Positions 55,548 to 64,000 of a stretch of DNA of 64,000 nucleotides are shown here, in pieces. The position numbers and the translations under genes are program-made. The notes under the pieces were generated by a model that did no database searches, was not told the DNA's origin, and worked only from the letters and a program-made list of their open reading frames with translations. Positions within the stretch are counted from its first letter, which is position 1. Every line of letters begins with the position of its first letter. Source of the stretch: Azospira inquinata (lineage in GTDB: Bacteria > Pseudomonadota > Gammaproteobacteria > Burkholderiales > Rhodocyclaceae); NCBI RefSeq assembly GCF_018905915.1, contig NZ_CP064782.1, positions 806,001 through 870,000 on the forward strand, read 5' to 3'.

Positions 55548-55562
55548 GTGACACCTTGTCGC
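55548..55562. promoter_or_regulatory. RegA/RegR-box-like sequence
   Basis: GTGACACCTTGTCGC resembles the RegR/RegA consensus as I recall it (GNGRCRTTNNGNCGC), agreeing at nine of eleven defined positions and failing at the central TT. It lies 84 bp from the regulator gene and 172 bp from cydP, so it could serve either direction. Confidence 0.35.
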
Positions 55563-55650
55563 GTGGCATTTAGTCACTTCCGCACCCCCGCCCCCACGGC
55601 CAGAATGCGCCCGTTCCCCGATCTACCGACCGGGATCAACGACTAGGATT

Positions 55651-55679
55651 GACGCCCCGGTCCGGGGCGTCCTTTTTTT
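55651..55679 (+). terminator. Terminator-like hairpin in the cydP leader
   Basis: A GC-rich stem (55651-55658 with 55664-55671) followed by seven T residues points along the plus strand, 55 bp before cydP. No plus-strand gene ends upstream. It would therefore cut a leader transcript or a small RNA starting in the divergent gap. Confidence 0.65.
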
Positions 55680-55733
55680 CCTGAATACTTGGGCTGGAGG
55701 CGCGTCCTGTCCGGCCCGTCCGGGGAGGGCTCC

Positions 55734-55988
55734 ATGACCGACACCCAATCCGCCGGAAAGACTTCCGGCCACTCCACCCCACCCCGCGCCCCCCGCTCCT
55801 TTTCGCCCCTGGCGCGCCACCTGACGCTCCTGGTGCTCCTCAAGATGGTCCTTCTGGGCCTCCTCTGGTACTTCCTGATCGCCCCCCAACGCCAGACGGT
55901 GGATAGCACCGCACTGGGACGCCATCTGGTGGCCGGAGATGTTTCGCTTTCAAAACCAACGACTGCAAGGGAGGTTCTTCGTGATTGA
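55734..55988 (+). CDS. cydP: CydP-type small subunit of cytochrome bd oxidase
   Basis: This 84-residue protein has one transmembrane helix at about residues 31-50 (LVLLKMVLLGLLWYFLI) and a C-terminal periplasmic part. Its place directly before cydA and its size match the putative small subunit CydP found beside cydAB in betaproteobacteria. The ATG at 55734 has GGGGAGGG upstream. Its stop codon overlaps the cydA start by eight bases, so the two are coupled. Confidence 0.8.
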   Translation: MTDTQSAGKTSGHSTPPRAPRSFSPLARHLTLLVLLKMVLLGLLWYFLIAPQRQTVDSTALGRHLVAGDVSLSKPTTAREVLRD

Positions 55989-57522
55989 TCCAAACGTGGT
56001 TGATTTGTCGCGGGCTCAGTTCGCGGCAACAGCGCTCTATCACTTTCTTTTCGTACCCCTGACCCTGGGGCTGTCCTGGCTGCTGGTGATTATGGAAATT
56101 GCCTATGTGGTAAGCGGCAAGACCATTTACCGGGACATGACCAAATTCTGGGGCAAGCTCTACGGCATCAATTTCGCCCTGGGGGTCACCACGGGCATCA
56201 CCATGGAATTCCAGTTCGGCACCAACTGGGCCTATTACTCCCATTACGTAGGGGATATTTTCGGCGCCCCCCTGGCCATTGAAGGCCTGGCCGCCTTTTT
56301 CCTGGAATCTACCATGGTGGGCCTGTTCTTCTTCGGCTGGAACCGGCTCTCCAAGGGAGGCCACCTGGCGGTCACCACCTTCATGGCCCTGGGTACCAAT
56401 CTTTCCGCCGTGCTGATCCTCATCGCCAATGCCTGGATGCAGGACCCGGTGGGTTCCCAGTTCAATCCGGTGACCATGCGCATGGAACTCACGGATTTCG
56501 CCGCCCTGGTCTTCAATCCCGCCGCCCAGGCCAAGTTCGTCCATACCGTCTCCGCCGGTTATGTGACGGGTTCCCTGTTCGTGCTGGGCATTTCCTCCTG
56601 GTATCTGCTGAAGGGCCTGCATCGGGACTTTGCCCGCCGCTCCTTCCGCGTTGCTGCCGCCTTCGGCCTAGCCGGGGCCGCCTCGGTAATCGTCCTGGGG
56701 GATGAATCGGGCTACGCGGTGTCCAGCTCCCAGCATTCCAAAATGGCGGCCATCGAAGCCATGTGGGATACGGAGGCGGCTCCCGCCGGCTTTAACGTCA
56801 TCGCTTTCCCGGATGAGGAAAAGCAGACCAACTCGGGCAGCCTCCGCATTCCCTACGTGCTGGGCCTGCTCGGCACCCGCTCCACGAACCAGACCCTGCC
56901 CGGCATCAAGGACATTCAGCGGGATAACCTGGTGCGCATCCGCTCCGGCGCCGAAGCGGTGCTGGCCCTGGAACAGCTGCAACGCCAGCCCGGGGATAAG
57001 GACGCCCTGGCCAAGCTCAAAGCCCATCAGGACGACCTGGGCTACGGCCTGCTGCTGAAGCGCCTGACTCCGGATCTGGCCAAGGTGACGCCGGAGCAGA
57101 TCGCCCAAGCGGCCCGGGAATCTACCCCCCGGGTCACGCCCCTGTTCTGGACCTTCCGCCTCATGGTGGGTCTGGCCTTCGCCATGCTGGTGCTCTTCGC
57201 CCTGGCCTTCTGGCACGCCCACCGGGACGACTACAACCGCCGCACCTGGCTCCTGCGCTGGGCCCTGTGGTTCATTCCCGCCCCCTGGCTGGCCGCCGAA
57301 GCGGGCTGGTTCGTGGCGGAATACGGGCGCCAACCCTGGACCGTGTTCGGCATTCTGCCCACCCACCTGTCCGCCTCCAGCCTCTCCGCCGCCAGCCTGT
57401 GGGGTTCCCTGGGCGCCTTCGTGGGCTTCTACACCCTGCTGCTAATCGCGGAAATGTTCCTCATGTTCCGTTACGCCCGCCTCGGTCCCACGGTTCTGCA
57501 AGCCTCCGGCGCCCAACAATAA
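55981..57522 (+). CDS. cydA: Cytochrome bd ubiquinol oxidase subunit I
   Basis: This 513-residue membrane subunit carries haems b558, b595 and d and reduces O2 with quinol. The N-terminal [41 protein letters not shown] and the C-terminal [13 protein letters not shown] are diagnostic. The Q loop is of the short type. I start at the GTG at 55981, which has AGGGAGG upstream and overlaps the end of cydP. It is followed after 13 bp by cydB. Confidence 0.97.
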   Translation: MIDPNVVDLSRAQFAATALYHFLFVPLTLGLSWLLVIMEIAYVVSGKTIYRDMTKFWGKLYGINFALGVTTGITMEFQFGTNWAYYSHYVGDIFGAPLAIEGLAAFFLESTMVGLFFFGWNRLSKGGHLAVTTFMALGTNLSAVLILIANAWMQDPVGSQFNPVTMRMELTDFAALVFNPAAQAKFVHTVSAGYVTGSLFVLGISSWYLLKGLHRDFARRSFRVAAAFGLAGAASVIVLGDESGYAVSSSQHSKMAAIEAMWDTEAAPAGFNVIAFPDEEKQTNSGSLRIPYVLGLLGTRSTNQTLPGIKDIQRDNLVRIRSGAEAVLALEQLQRQPGDKDALAKLKAHQDDLGYGLLLKRLTPDLAKVTPEQIAQAARESTPRVTPLFWTFRLMVGLAFAMLVLFALAFWHAHRDDYNRRTWLLRWALWFIPAPWLAAEAGWFVAEYGRQPWTVFGILPTHLSASSLSAASLWGSLGAFVGFYTLLLIAEMFLMFRYARLGPTVLQASGAQQ

Positions 57523-57535
57523 GGAGATTTTCACC

Positions 57536-58672
57536 ATGGTCGATTACTTCGTTTTGAAACTGATCTGGTGGGGGCTGGTGGGCGTGCTGCTCATCGGCTT
57601 CGCCATCATGGACGGCCACGACATGGGGGTGGGCATCCTGCTGCCCCTGCTGGGCCGGGACGACACGGAACGGCGCATCATCATCAACAGCGTGGCGCCC
57701 CATTGGGACGGCAACCAGGTGTGGTTCATCACCGCCGGGGGGGCCATTTTCGCCGCCTGGCCCTTTGTCTATGCCACCGCCTTCTCTGGCATGTACTGGG
57801 CCCTGCTCCTGGTGCTTTTCGCCCTCTTCTTCCGCCCGGTAGGCTTTGAATACCGCTCCAAAATGCCCGGCGCCACCTGGCGCAAGGCCTGGGACACGGG
57901 CATTTTCGCCGGGAGCGCCGTGCCCGCCCTGGTGTTCGGGGTAGCCTTCGGCAACCTCTTCCAGGGGGTGCCCTTCACCCTGGACGAAACCATGCGCTCC
58001 ACCTACACGGGCAGCTTCTGGGCCCTGCTCAACCCCTTCGCCCTGCTAGCCGGGGTCGTCAGCCTGTCCCTGCTGACTCTGCAAGGAGCGACCTTCCTCT
58101 CCCATCGGACGGAAGGGGAATTGCAGGACCGGGCCCGGCGGGCCGGCACCTGGGCCGGGATCGTGCTGCTCCTAGCCTTCTCCGGAGCGGGCCTGTGGGT
58201 TTCCCAACTGTCTGGCTACACCATCACCCAGCAGCCCGATCCGGCCGGGATACTCAACCCCCTGATGAAGCAGGTGGCCCTGGTGAAGGGCGCCTGGCTG
58301 GGCAATTTCGCCCATCAGCCCCTGCTCTGGGTAGTGCCGCTCCTGGCTTATCTAGGCGCCCTAGGTGCCATCCTAGCCCTGAGGGCACGCCGCACCCTGC
58401 TGGCCTTTTGCGGCAGCTCCCTGGCCGTGGCCGGGGTCATCCTCACCGCCGGAGTCGCCCTCTTCCCCTTTGTCCTGCCTTCCTCCCTCAACCCCACGGC
58501 TGGCCTGACCCTGTGGGACGCCACCTCCAGCCAGGTGACCCTGAACGTGATGCTCTACGTGGCAGTGATCTTCACCCCCCTGGTGCTGGCCTATACGGGC
58601 TGGGCCTATCGGGTCATGGCCGGAAAGCTGACCCGGGATTACATCACCGCCAATGACAAGGCGCTCTACTGA
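57536..58672 (+). CDS. cydB: Cytochrome bd ubiquinol oxidase subunit II
   Basis: This 378-residue membrane subunit pairs with Cyd[39 protein letters not shown] and [12 protein letters not shown] are CydB signatures, and about eight helices are seen. It is of normal length. AGGAGA precedes the ATG. cydX follows 21 bp later. Confidence 0.97.
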   Translation: MVDYFVLKLIWWGLVGVLLIGFAIMDGHDMGVGILLPLLGRDDTERRIIINSVAPHWDGNQVWFITAGGAIFAAWPFVYATAFSGMYWALLLVLFALFFRPVGFEYRSKMPGATWRKAWDTGIFAGSAVPALVFGVAFGNLFQGVPFTLDETMRSTYTGSFWALLNPFALLAGVVSLSLLTLQGATFLSHRTEGELQDRARRAGTWAGIVLLLAFSGAGLWVSQLSGYTITQQPDPAGILNPLMKQVALVKGAWLGNFAHQPLLWVVPLLAYLGALGAILALRARRTLLAFCGSSLAVAGVILTAGVALFPFVLPSSLNPTAGLTLWDATSSQVTLNVMLYVAVIFTPLVLAYTGWAYRVMAGKLTRDYITANDKALY

Positions 58673-58693
58673 GCGCCGGAAAGGAAAACAACC

Positions 58694-58798
58694 ATGTGGT
58701 ACTTCACCTGGATACTCGGACTGGGCTTTGCCGTATTTTTCGCCGTGCTCAACACCCTGTGGCTAGAGCACAAGGAAACGGAAAAAGCCGGGGAATAG
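58694..58798 (+). CDS. cydX: Cytochrome bd-I small subunit CydX
   Basis: This 34-residue protein starts MWYFTWILGLGFAVFFAVLN, a single transmembrane helix, and ends in a charged tail (HKETEKAGE). This is the CydX/YbgT pattern, which stabilises the haems of bd-I oxidase. An AAGGAAA ribosome site lies nine bases before the ATG, and the gene sits directly after cydB. It ends the operon, with a terminator 17 bp later. Confidence 0.93.
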   Translation: MWYFTWILGLGFAVFFAVLNTLWLEHKETEKAGE

Positions 58799-58815
58799 GC
58801 TTTTTCCCCCACCCC

Positions 58816-58847
58816 AAAACCGGACCTTGGGGGTCCGGTTTTTTTAT
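58816..58847 (+). terminator. Terminator of the cyd operon
   Basis: An 11-bp stem (58816-58826 with 58832-58842) and a run of seven T residues stand just after cydX. Confidence 0.9.
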
Positions 58848-58866
58848 GGCTGACGCGACCTTATGT

Positions 58867-58888
58867 CACATTCCGGAAAGTCATAGCC
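58867..58888 (+). repeat. 22-bp upstream element, copy 1
   Basis: This sequence, with a TTCCGGAA palindrome inside, recurs before the second receptor (61307-61328) with one mismatch in 22. It stands 39 bp before the first receptor ATG. It is a promoter or operator candidate. Confidence 0.7.
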
Positions 58889-58926
58889 TCTCCCAAAATG
58901 CTCCCTTTAAAAAAAGGGGTCATCAA

Positions 58927-61206
58927 ATGGGGTTCTCCGTCCGTCCCGTGCCAGCCGCCGTCGGTCTGGCCTGCCTGACCATGGGGCTCAATGCCGCCTG
59001 GTCCGAAGAAAATTCAACCATTCCCCAGTTGGGAGAAGTGGTGGTCACCGGCAAGCCTCTGGTGGACCTGCCCGCTGCCAATCGGGTGGAGGAGGATAGC
59101 CGCCACGCCCTGGGCGCCAACACCAGCGACGTGGTAGGCCTGTTGCGTAACGCTCCCGGGGTTAGCGCCTACAGTGCCGGGGGGGTCTCCAGCCTGCCGG
59201 TCATCCACGGCTTTGCCGATGACCGGAACCGGATCAAGGTGGACGGCATGGATCTGATTGCGGCCTGCCCCAATCACATGAATTCCCCCCTTTCCTATCT
59301 GGACCCCTCGGCCCTGGGGGAATTGCAGGTCTATACAGGCCTCACTCCGGTGAGCGTCGGCGGAGACAGCATCGGCGGGGCCATTGTGGCCAATAGCAAG
59401 GGACCGGAATTCGCCCCCTCCGCCGACAAACTGCTCACCAAGGGGGAACTGGGGGCCTATTACCGCTCCAACGGCAATGCCAACGGGGTATATGCCACCG
59501 CCACCCTGGCCAGCCAGAGCCTGGCCCTGACCTATGCAGGCTCCACCAGCGAATCCGACAATTACAAGGCGGGCGGGGAATTCAAGAATTTCCTCGCCAG
59601 CGGCCGCCCTGGCCATAACCTGGCCCGGGACGAAGTAGGCTCCACCGCCTATAAGAGCCGCAACCAGTCCCTGGGCATTGCCACCCGCTGGGATAACAAC
59701 CTCCTGGAAGCCAAGTTCAGCATCCAGGATATTCCCTACGAGCTTTACCCCAATCAGCGCATGGACATGCTGGGCAACAAGGAAGAACGCACCAGCCTGC
59801 GCTATCTGGGCCAGTTCGACTGGGGCAGCCTGGAAGCCCGGGCCTATCAGGAACACGTGCGCCACCACATGGATTTTGGTGCGGACAAGCAATACATCTA
59901 CGGGGCCGCACCCAGCGTCGTCGCTCCAGGCATGCCCATGGATACCCGCAGCGACACCACCGGGGCCAGCGTCAAAGGGGAAATCAAGCTCAATCCCCGG
60001 GATTTGCTGCGCCTCGGCGGGGAATTCCAGACCTATCGCCTGAACGACTGGTGGCCTCCCTCCCCCTCCGTGCTGCCTGCCGGTTTCTCCATGGGCGGCA
60101 TGGCGCCCAACACCTTCTGGAACATCAACAACGGCAAACGGGATCGCAACGCCCTCTACGGGGAATGGGAAGCCCGCTGGTCCGAGCGCTGGCAATCCCT
60201 GATCGGCCTCCGGGCGGAACAGGTAAAAACGGATGCGGGCACGGTACAGGGCTACAACAACAGCATGGGGGGCTATGTGCTACCCGCCGCGGCTTTCAAT
60301 ACCAAAGACCGGAGCAAGACCGACAACAACCTGGATTTGACCGCCCTGGGCCGCTATACCCCGGACGTCACCCAGAGCTATGAATTCGGCTACCAGCAGA
60401 AAACCCGCTCACCCAATCTCTATGAGCGTTATTCGTGGTCCCAGAACAGCATGGCCCTGATCATGAACAACTTTGTCGGGGACGGTAACGGCTACCTGGG
60501 CAATGTGGACCTGAAGCCGGAAGTAGCCCACACCCTGAGCTTTACCGGGGACTGGCACAGCACGGATCGGGAATGGCAATTGGTAGCCTCCCCCTACTAC
60601 AGCCGGGTGACCAACTACATCGACGCGGTCCGCTGCCTGGGTAGCGGCACCGGCATGAACGCCCTGTGCGGCGGAGCTGCCAACAATACGGCCAGCAACA
60701 AGTTCGTCCAGCTCCAATACGCCAACCAGAGCGCCCGCATCTACGGTCTGGACCTGTCCGGCAAAATGCCCCTGGGCCTTACCGGCTGGGGCCGTTTCGG
60801 CCTCCAGGGCCTGCTCAACTACACCAAGGGCAAGAATCTGGATACGGATGACGGGCTCTACAACATCATGCCCCTCAACACCCGCCTGACCCTGACCCAC
60901 CAATGGGGCGGCTGGAACAATGCCCTGGAGGTGGTGGCGGTCAAGGCCAAAACGGATGTCTCCGACGTGCGCCAGGAGATCAAGACCCCAGGCTATAGCC
61001 TAGTCAATCTGCGGGGTAGCTATTCCTGGTCTTCCGTACGGGTGGATTTTGGGGTGGAAAACCTCTTCGACAAGCTTTACTACCTGCCCCAGGGCGGCGC
61101 CTACGCGGGCCAGGGGATGACCATGAGCACCAACGGCATTCCCTGGGGTATCGTAGTGCCCGGCATGGGGCGTTCTGTCTACGCCAGCGTCAATGTGAAG
61201 TTCTAG
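58927..61206 (+). CDS. TonB-dependent outer-membrane receptor, OprC/NosA-like (probable copper)
   Basis: This 759-residue receptor has a signal peptide (about residues 1-24), a plug domain from about 40 to 160 (GEVVVTG at the TonB-box end, SSLPVIHGFADDRNRIKVDGM) and a beta-barrel ending in aromatic YASVNVKF. It carries C114-x3-M118 in the plug and H313-x-M315 in the barrel. These are the CxxxM and HxM residues that bind copper in OprC of Pseudomonas. It is closely related to the next gene and is a tandem copy. AAGGGG precedes the ATG at 58927. Confidence 0.88.
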   Translation: MGFSVRPVPAAVGLACLTMGLNAAWSEENSTIPQLGEVVVTGKPLVDLPAANRVEEDSRHALGANTSDVVGLLRNAPGVSAYSAGGVSSLPVIHGFADDRNRIKVDGMDLIAACPNHMNSPLSYLDPSALGELQVYTGLTPVSVGGDSIGGAIVANSKGPEFAPSADKLLTKGELGAYYRSNGNANGVYATATLASQSLALTYAGSTSESDNYKAGGEFKNFLASGRPGHNLARDEVGSTAYKSRNQSLGIATRWDNNLLEAKFSIQDIPYELYPNQRMDMLGNKEERTSLRYLGQFDWGSLEARAYQEHVRHHMDFGADKQYIYGAAPSVVAPGMPMDTRSDTTGASVKGEIKLNPRDLLRLGGEFQTYRLNDWWPPSPSVLPAGFSMGGMAPNTFWNINNGKRDRNALYGEWEARWSERWQSLIGLRAEQVKTDAGTVQGYNNSMGGYVLPAAAFNTKDRSKTDNNLDLTALGRYTPDVTQSYEFGYQQKTRSPNLYERYSWSQNSMALIMNNFVGDGNGYLGNVDLKPEVAHTLSFTGDWHSTDREWQLVASPYYSRVTNYIDAVRCLGSGTGMNALCGGAANNTASNKFVQLQYANQSARIYGLDLSGKMPLGLTGWGRFGLQGLLNYTKGKNLDTDDGLYNIMPLNTRLTLTHQWGGWNNALEVVAVKAKTDVSDVRQEIKTPGYSLVNLRGSYSWSSVRVDFGVENLFDKLYYLPQGGAYAGQGMTMSTNGIPWGIVVPGMGRSVYASVNVKF

Positions 61207-61223
61207 GCCCCAGGCGCTCCGCC

Positions 61224-61253
61224 AAGGCATCCGTCGCGACGGATGCCTTTTTT
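61224..61253 (+). terminator. Terminator of the first receptor
   Basis: A perfect palindromic stem, 61226-61247, is followed by six T residues, 17 bp after the stop. It argues that the two receptor genes have separate transcripts. Confidence 0.88.
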
Positions 61254-61306
61254 ATGCCTAGCCGCCAGGTCGAAATCCGCCCCGGACAACGAATGCGACA
61301 ATTTGC

Positions 61307-61328
61307 CACATTCCGGTAAGTCATAGCC
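61307..61328 (+). repeat. 22-bp upstream element, copy 2
   Basis: This is identical to 58867-58888 except for one base. It stands 47 bp before the second receptor ATG. Confidence 0.7.
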
Positions 61329-61374
61329 CGGACCACAATTCCCCCCTTTAAAAAACCAAAAAAGGGGTACAGCA

Positions 61375-63642
61375 ATGGGGTTCCGTATTCGTCCGCTGCC
61401 GGCCGCCGTCGGTCTGGCCTGCATTTCCATGGGCATGTCCGCCCTCGCCTGGTCCCAGGAAAGCACCGCGCCCATTCCCCAACTGGGGGAAGTGGTGGTC
61501 ACGGGGGACCGGATTTCCGATGTGGCGGAGCCGACCCGGGTGGATACCAACACCCTGCGGGCCCTGGCCGCCGGCACCAGCGATACGGCCACCCTACTCC
61601 GGGATGTGCCGGGGGTGGCCATGAGCAGCGCGGGGGGGGTCTCCAGCCTGCCCGTAATCCATGGCCTGGCGGATGACCGGAACCGGATCAAGGTGGACGG
61701 CATGGATTTGATTTCCGCCTGCGGCAATCACATGAACTCCCCCCTGTCCTACATCGACCCCACCAATGTGGAAAGCATCCAGGTGTATTCCGGCGTCACC
61801 CCGGTGAGCGTGGGGGGGGACGCCATTGGCGGCACCGTGGTGGTGAAGTCCCGGGGGCCCCGTTTCGCCCAGCCTGGGCAAGGCCTGCTGACCACTGGGG
61901 AATTGGGCGCCTTCTACCGCTCCAATGGCAATGGCAACGGCGCCCACGCCAGCGCCACCTTGGCTTCGGAAAACCTGTCCATCACCTTCAACGGTTCCAC
62001 GGCGGAATCGGATAATTACAAGGCAGGGGGCAATTTCAAACCGGGCACCGCCTCCCTGCACACCACCACCGACCACTGGATTTCTGGGGATACGGTGGGC
62101 TCCTCCGCCTACAAGGCGCGCAACCAGTCCATTGACATCGCCGCCCGCAATGGCAGCCATGTGGTGGATTTGAAAGTAGGCACCCAGGACATTCCCTACC
62201 AGGGCTTTCCCAATCAGCACATGGACATGACCAGCAACAAGAGTGATCAGGTCAATCTGGGCTATTCGGGGCTTTACGACTGGGGCAAGCTGGAAGCCCG
62301 AGTGTATTACGAGCACACCCGGCACAAGATGAATTTCTCCGACGACAAGGAATTCTGGTACGCCAACGGCTCCAACTACAACATTCCTGGCATGCCCATG
62401 GCCACGGACGGCAAAAACACCGGGGCCACGATCAAGGCAGAAATCAATCTGAATCCCCGGGATATCCTGCGCCTGGGTTCGGAATTCCAGCATTACCGCC
62501 TCAATGATGAGTGGGCCCCCTCCGGCGGCATGATGTCCCCCAATACTTTCGTCAACATCAACGACGGCAAACGGGACCGGTTCGATGTCTTCGCCGAATG
62601 GGAAGCCCGCTGGAACAATCAATGGGGCTCCCTGCTGGGTATTCGCAGCAGCACGGTGAAGACCGATGCGGGCAAGGTTCAAGGTTACCGGGACACTCCG
62701 GCCACCCTCTACCTGAATGACGCCAATGCCTTCAACAACCGGAACCGGAGCAAGACGGACAACAACCTGGACCTGACGGCCCTGGCCCGTTATACCGCCA
62801 ACGCCAACCTGGAATATGAAGGGGGCTACTCCCGCAAGACCCGCTCCCCCAGCCTCTACGAACGCTACACCTGGTCCACCGGCGGCATGGCCATGGCTAT
62901 GAACGACTGGGTCAATGATGGCAATGCTTACAAAGGCAACGTGGATCTGAAGCCGGAAGTAGCCCACACCTTAAGCTTCACCGCCGACTGGCACGATGCC
63001 AGCAAAACGGAATGGGGACTGCGGGTCACCCCCTACTACAGTCTGGTCAAAGACTACATTGATGCCACCCGCTGCAGCCCGAGCAATAGTGGCTGTGTCA
63101 AACCCAGCACCAATCTAGCGGGCAACCAGTTCGCCTATCTCACCCTGGCCAATGAAGAAGCCCGCCTCTACGGTCTGGATATTTCCGGCTTCTTCCCCAT
63201 CGCCAAGTACACCGGTTTCGGCTCCTTCACCGGTCGGGGTCAGTTGAGCTACACCCATGGCAAGAACCAGGATACGGGGGATCACCTCTACAACATCATG
63301 CCCCTCAACGCCAAGCTGGCGGTGGATCACCAGTTAGGCAATTGGACCAATACGGCAGAAATGATCCTGGTGAGCCGCAAGGATGACGTGTCCTCCGTGC
63401 GCAACGAAATGGAAACGGGGGGTTACGGCCTACTCAACCTGCGCAGCAGCTACAACTGGAAACAGGCCCGCCTGGATATCGGCCTGGACAACGTCTTCAA
63501 CCGGCTCTACAGCTCCCCCCTGGGCGGCGCTTACATCGGGCAAGGGATGACCATGGCTATCAACAAAGCCAGTGCTCCCTACGGCATTACGGTGCCGGGC
63601 ATGGGCCGTTCCCTCTATGCTGGGGTAACGGTGAAGTTCTAA
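61375..63642 (+). CDS. TonB-dependent outer-membrane receptor, OprC/NosA-like (second copy)
   Basis: This 755-residue receptor is built like its neighbour: a signal peptide, a plug (GEVVVTGDRISDVAEPTRVD) and a beta-barrel ending in SLYAGVTVKF. C116-x3-M120 (CGNHM) and H317-x-M319 (HKM) are kept, so copper binding is likely here too. NosA, an OprC relative, supports copper supply to nitrous oxide reductase in denitrifiers. No nos gene is in the window. AAAGGGG lies just upstream of the ATG. The two genes look like a duplication that has since diverged. Confidence 0.88.
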   Translation: MGFRIRPLPAAVGLACISMGMSALAWSQESTAPIPQLGEVVVTGDRISDVAEPTRVDTNTLRALAAGTSDTATLLRDVPGVAMSSAGGVSSLPVIHGLADDRNRIKVDGMDLISACGNHMNSPLSYIDPTNVESIQVYSGVTPVSVGGDAIGGTVVVKSRGPRFAQPGQGLLTTGELGAFYRSNGNGNGAHASATLASENLSITFNGSTAESDNYKAGGNFKPGTASLHTTTDHWISGDTVGSSAYKARNQSIDIAARNGSHVVDLKVGTQDIPYQGFPNQHMDMTSNKSDQVNLGYSGLYDWGKLEARVYYEHTRHKMNFSDDKEFWYANGSNYNIPGMPMATDGKNTGATIKAEINLNPRDILRLGSEFQHYRLNDEWAPSGGMMSPNTFVNINDGKRDRFDVFAEWEARWNNQWGSLLGIRSSTVKTDAGKVQGYRDTPATLYLNDANAFNNRNRSKTDNNLDLTALARYTANANLEYEGGYSRKTRSPSLYERYTWSTGGMAMAMNDWVNDGNAYKGNVDLKPEVAHTLSFTADWHDASKTEWGLRVTPYYSLVKDYIDATRCSPSNSGCVKPSTNLAGNQFAYLTLANEEARLYGLDISGFFPIAKYTGFGSFTGRGQLSYTHGKNQDTGDHLYNIMPLNAKLAVDHQLGNWTNTAEMILVSRKDDVSSVRNEMETGGYGLLNLRSSYNWKQARLDIGLDNVFNRLYSSPLGGAYIGQGMTMAINKASAPYGITVPGMGRSLYAGVTVKF

Positions 63643-63668
63643 AGACACTTCAGGAAAAACCGCTGATG

Positions 63669-63696
63669 AATCCGGCCCTAGGGCCGGATTTTTTTT
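63669..63696 (+). terminator. Terminator of the second receptor
   Basis: A perfect 22-bp palindrome (63669-63690) runs into eight T residues, 26 bp after the stop. Confidence 0.9.
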
Positions 63697-63748
63697 GCGC
63701 CCTATTCCCCCTAGGCCGGGGAAACGGGCCCACAACCGGGCGTCCCCC

Positions 63749-64000
63749 TCAGGGCAGCGCCGCCAATTCTTCTTCCCCAAATCCCGCCTGGCGCCGGGCC
63801 GCCAGATTGTAGGGCCCCCGCCGCCGGGGTGCCCCGTAGGCCCGGGACAACGGCTCATAGGCGTCCTCCGGAACCAATCCCCGCTGGTCGCATAGGTAGC
63901 GATACCAGCGTAAGCCCGCCCCCACGTGGCCCACCTCATCCCGCAAAATGACGTCCAGAATAGGCCCGGCAGCCGGGTCCCCCGCCTGCACCAGCTTATC
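63749..64000 (-). CDS. DUF455 ferritin-like protein, C-terminal fragment
   Basis: The frame is open from the right edge to a TGA at 63749, giving the last 83 residues. The gene starts outside the window. PILDVILRDEVGHVGAG with the metal-binding E/H residues, WYRYLCDQRG and the ending RRQAGFGEEELAALP match DUF455, a ferritin-like family of unknown function related to MiaE. An in-frame GTG near 63991 is not a start. Confidence 0.82.
   Translation of the reverse strand, partial: DKLVQAGDPAAGPILDVILRDEVGHVGAGLRWYRYLCDQRGLVPEDAYEPLSRAYGAPRRRGPYNLAARRQAGFGEEELAALP

Noticed and set aside
55465..55733. An FNR/Anr box (TTGAT-N4-ATCAA) before cydP
   Set aside because: Only isolated half-like sequences are seen, with no paired site.

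Overview
The window is about 64 kb of GC-rich chromosome from a Gram-negative, respiring betaproteobacterium. Family-level protein resemblance and gene order (uvrA / MFS / ssb; folD-purE-purK-tsaC; cbbF-cbbP-tkt-gap; cydP-cydABX) point to the Rhodocyclaceae, in the neighbourhood of Azospira/Dechlorosoma. That placement is inference; no rRNA gene is present. Coding density is high. I saw no insertion sequence, prophage, CRISPR array or plasmid function.

Layout. 1-8.5 kb: the 5' part of a Kup potassium transporter, a DUF1992 protein, a TPR/glycosyltransferase-like protein, ssb, an MFS exporter, uvrA, a 77-residue protein and a tRNA-Ala(CGC) gene. 8.7-12.4 kb: a minus-strand run folD-purE-purK-tsaC. 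12.6-17.5 kb: a chemoreceptor with an extra C-terminal domain, then a FixJ/TtrR-type regulator with a three-PAS sensor kinase. 17.8-24.1 kb: a pyruvate dehydrogenase operon (aceE, aceF, lipoyl-bearing lpdA) behind a near-consensus sigma-70 promoter. 24.2-36 kb: a possible PilZ-related protein, rpiA, phoU, an YggX-type protein, an orphan BMP-type binding protein, a CorC-type membrane protein, a Rieske oxygenase, argA, polyphosphate:AMP phosphotransferase and rsmE. 36.1-37.7 kb: an unrecognised 457-residue protein behind its own terminator and a palindrome-flanked promoter. 37.9-41.9 kb: a thioredoxin-like protein, an IMPase-family enzyme and a GGDEF-EAL protein with a periplasmic CXXCH haem motif.

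42.1-47.3 kb holds Calvin-cycle and pentose-phosphate genes (fructose-1,6-bisphosphatase, phosphoribulokinase, transketolase, GAPDH). At 52.4-54.8 kb come a second GAPDH-family gene (epd-like) and pgk. Between them, 47.3-52.3 kb is accessory in character. Its left half is visibly poorer in GC and carries a secreted unknown, DUF4184 and DUF2059 proteins. A Vat-type acetyltransferase, a membrane helix/winged-helix protein of the YEATS-associated type and a Ser/Gly-rich unknown follow.

54.9-58.8 kb pairs an orphan ActR/RegA-type redox response regulator with a divergent cytochrome bd operon (cydP, cydA, cydB, cydX). A RegA/RegR-box-like sequence and a leader terminator lie in the gap. 58.9-63.7 kb holds two tandem TonB-dependent receptors. 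Both carry the CxxxM and HxM residues characteristic of OprC/NosA copper receptors, and both have the same 22-bp element upstream. The window ends in a DUF455 ferritin-like protein cut by the right edge.

Taken together the region suggests a facultatively respiring organism with Calvin-cycle potential, low-oxygen bd oxidase respiration, active copper import and several redox or haem-linked sensors. RuBisCO itself is not in the window.
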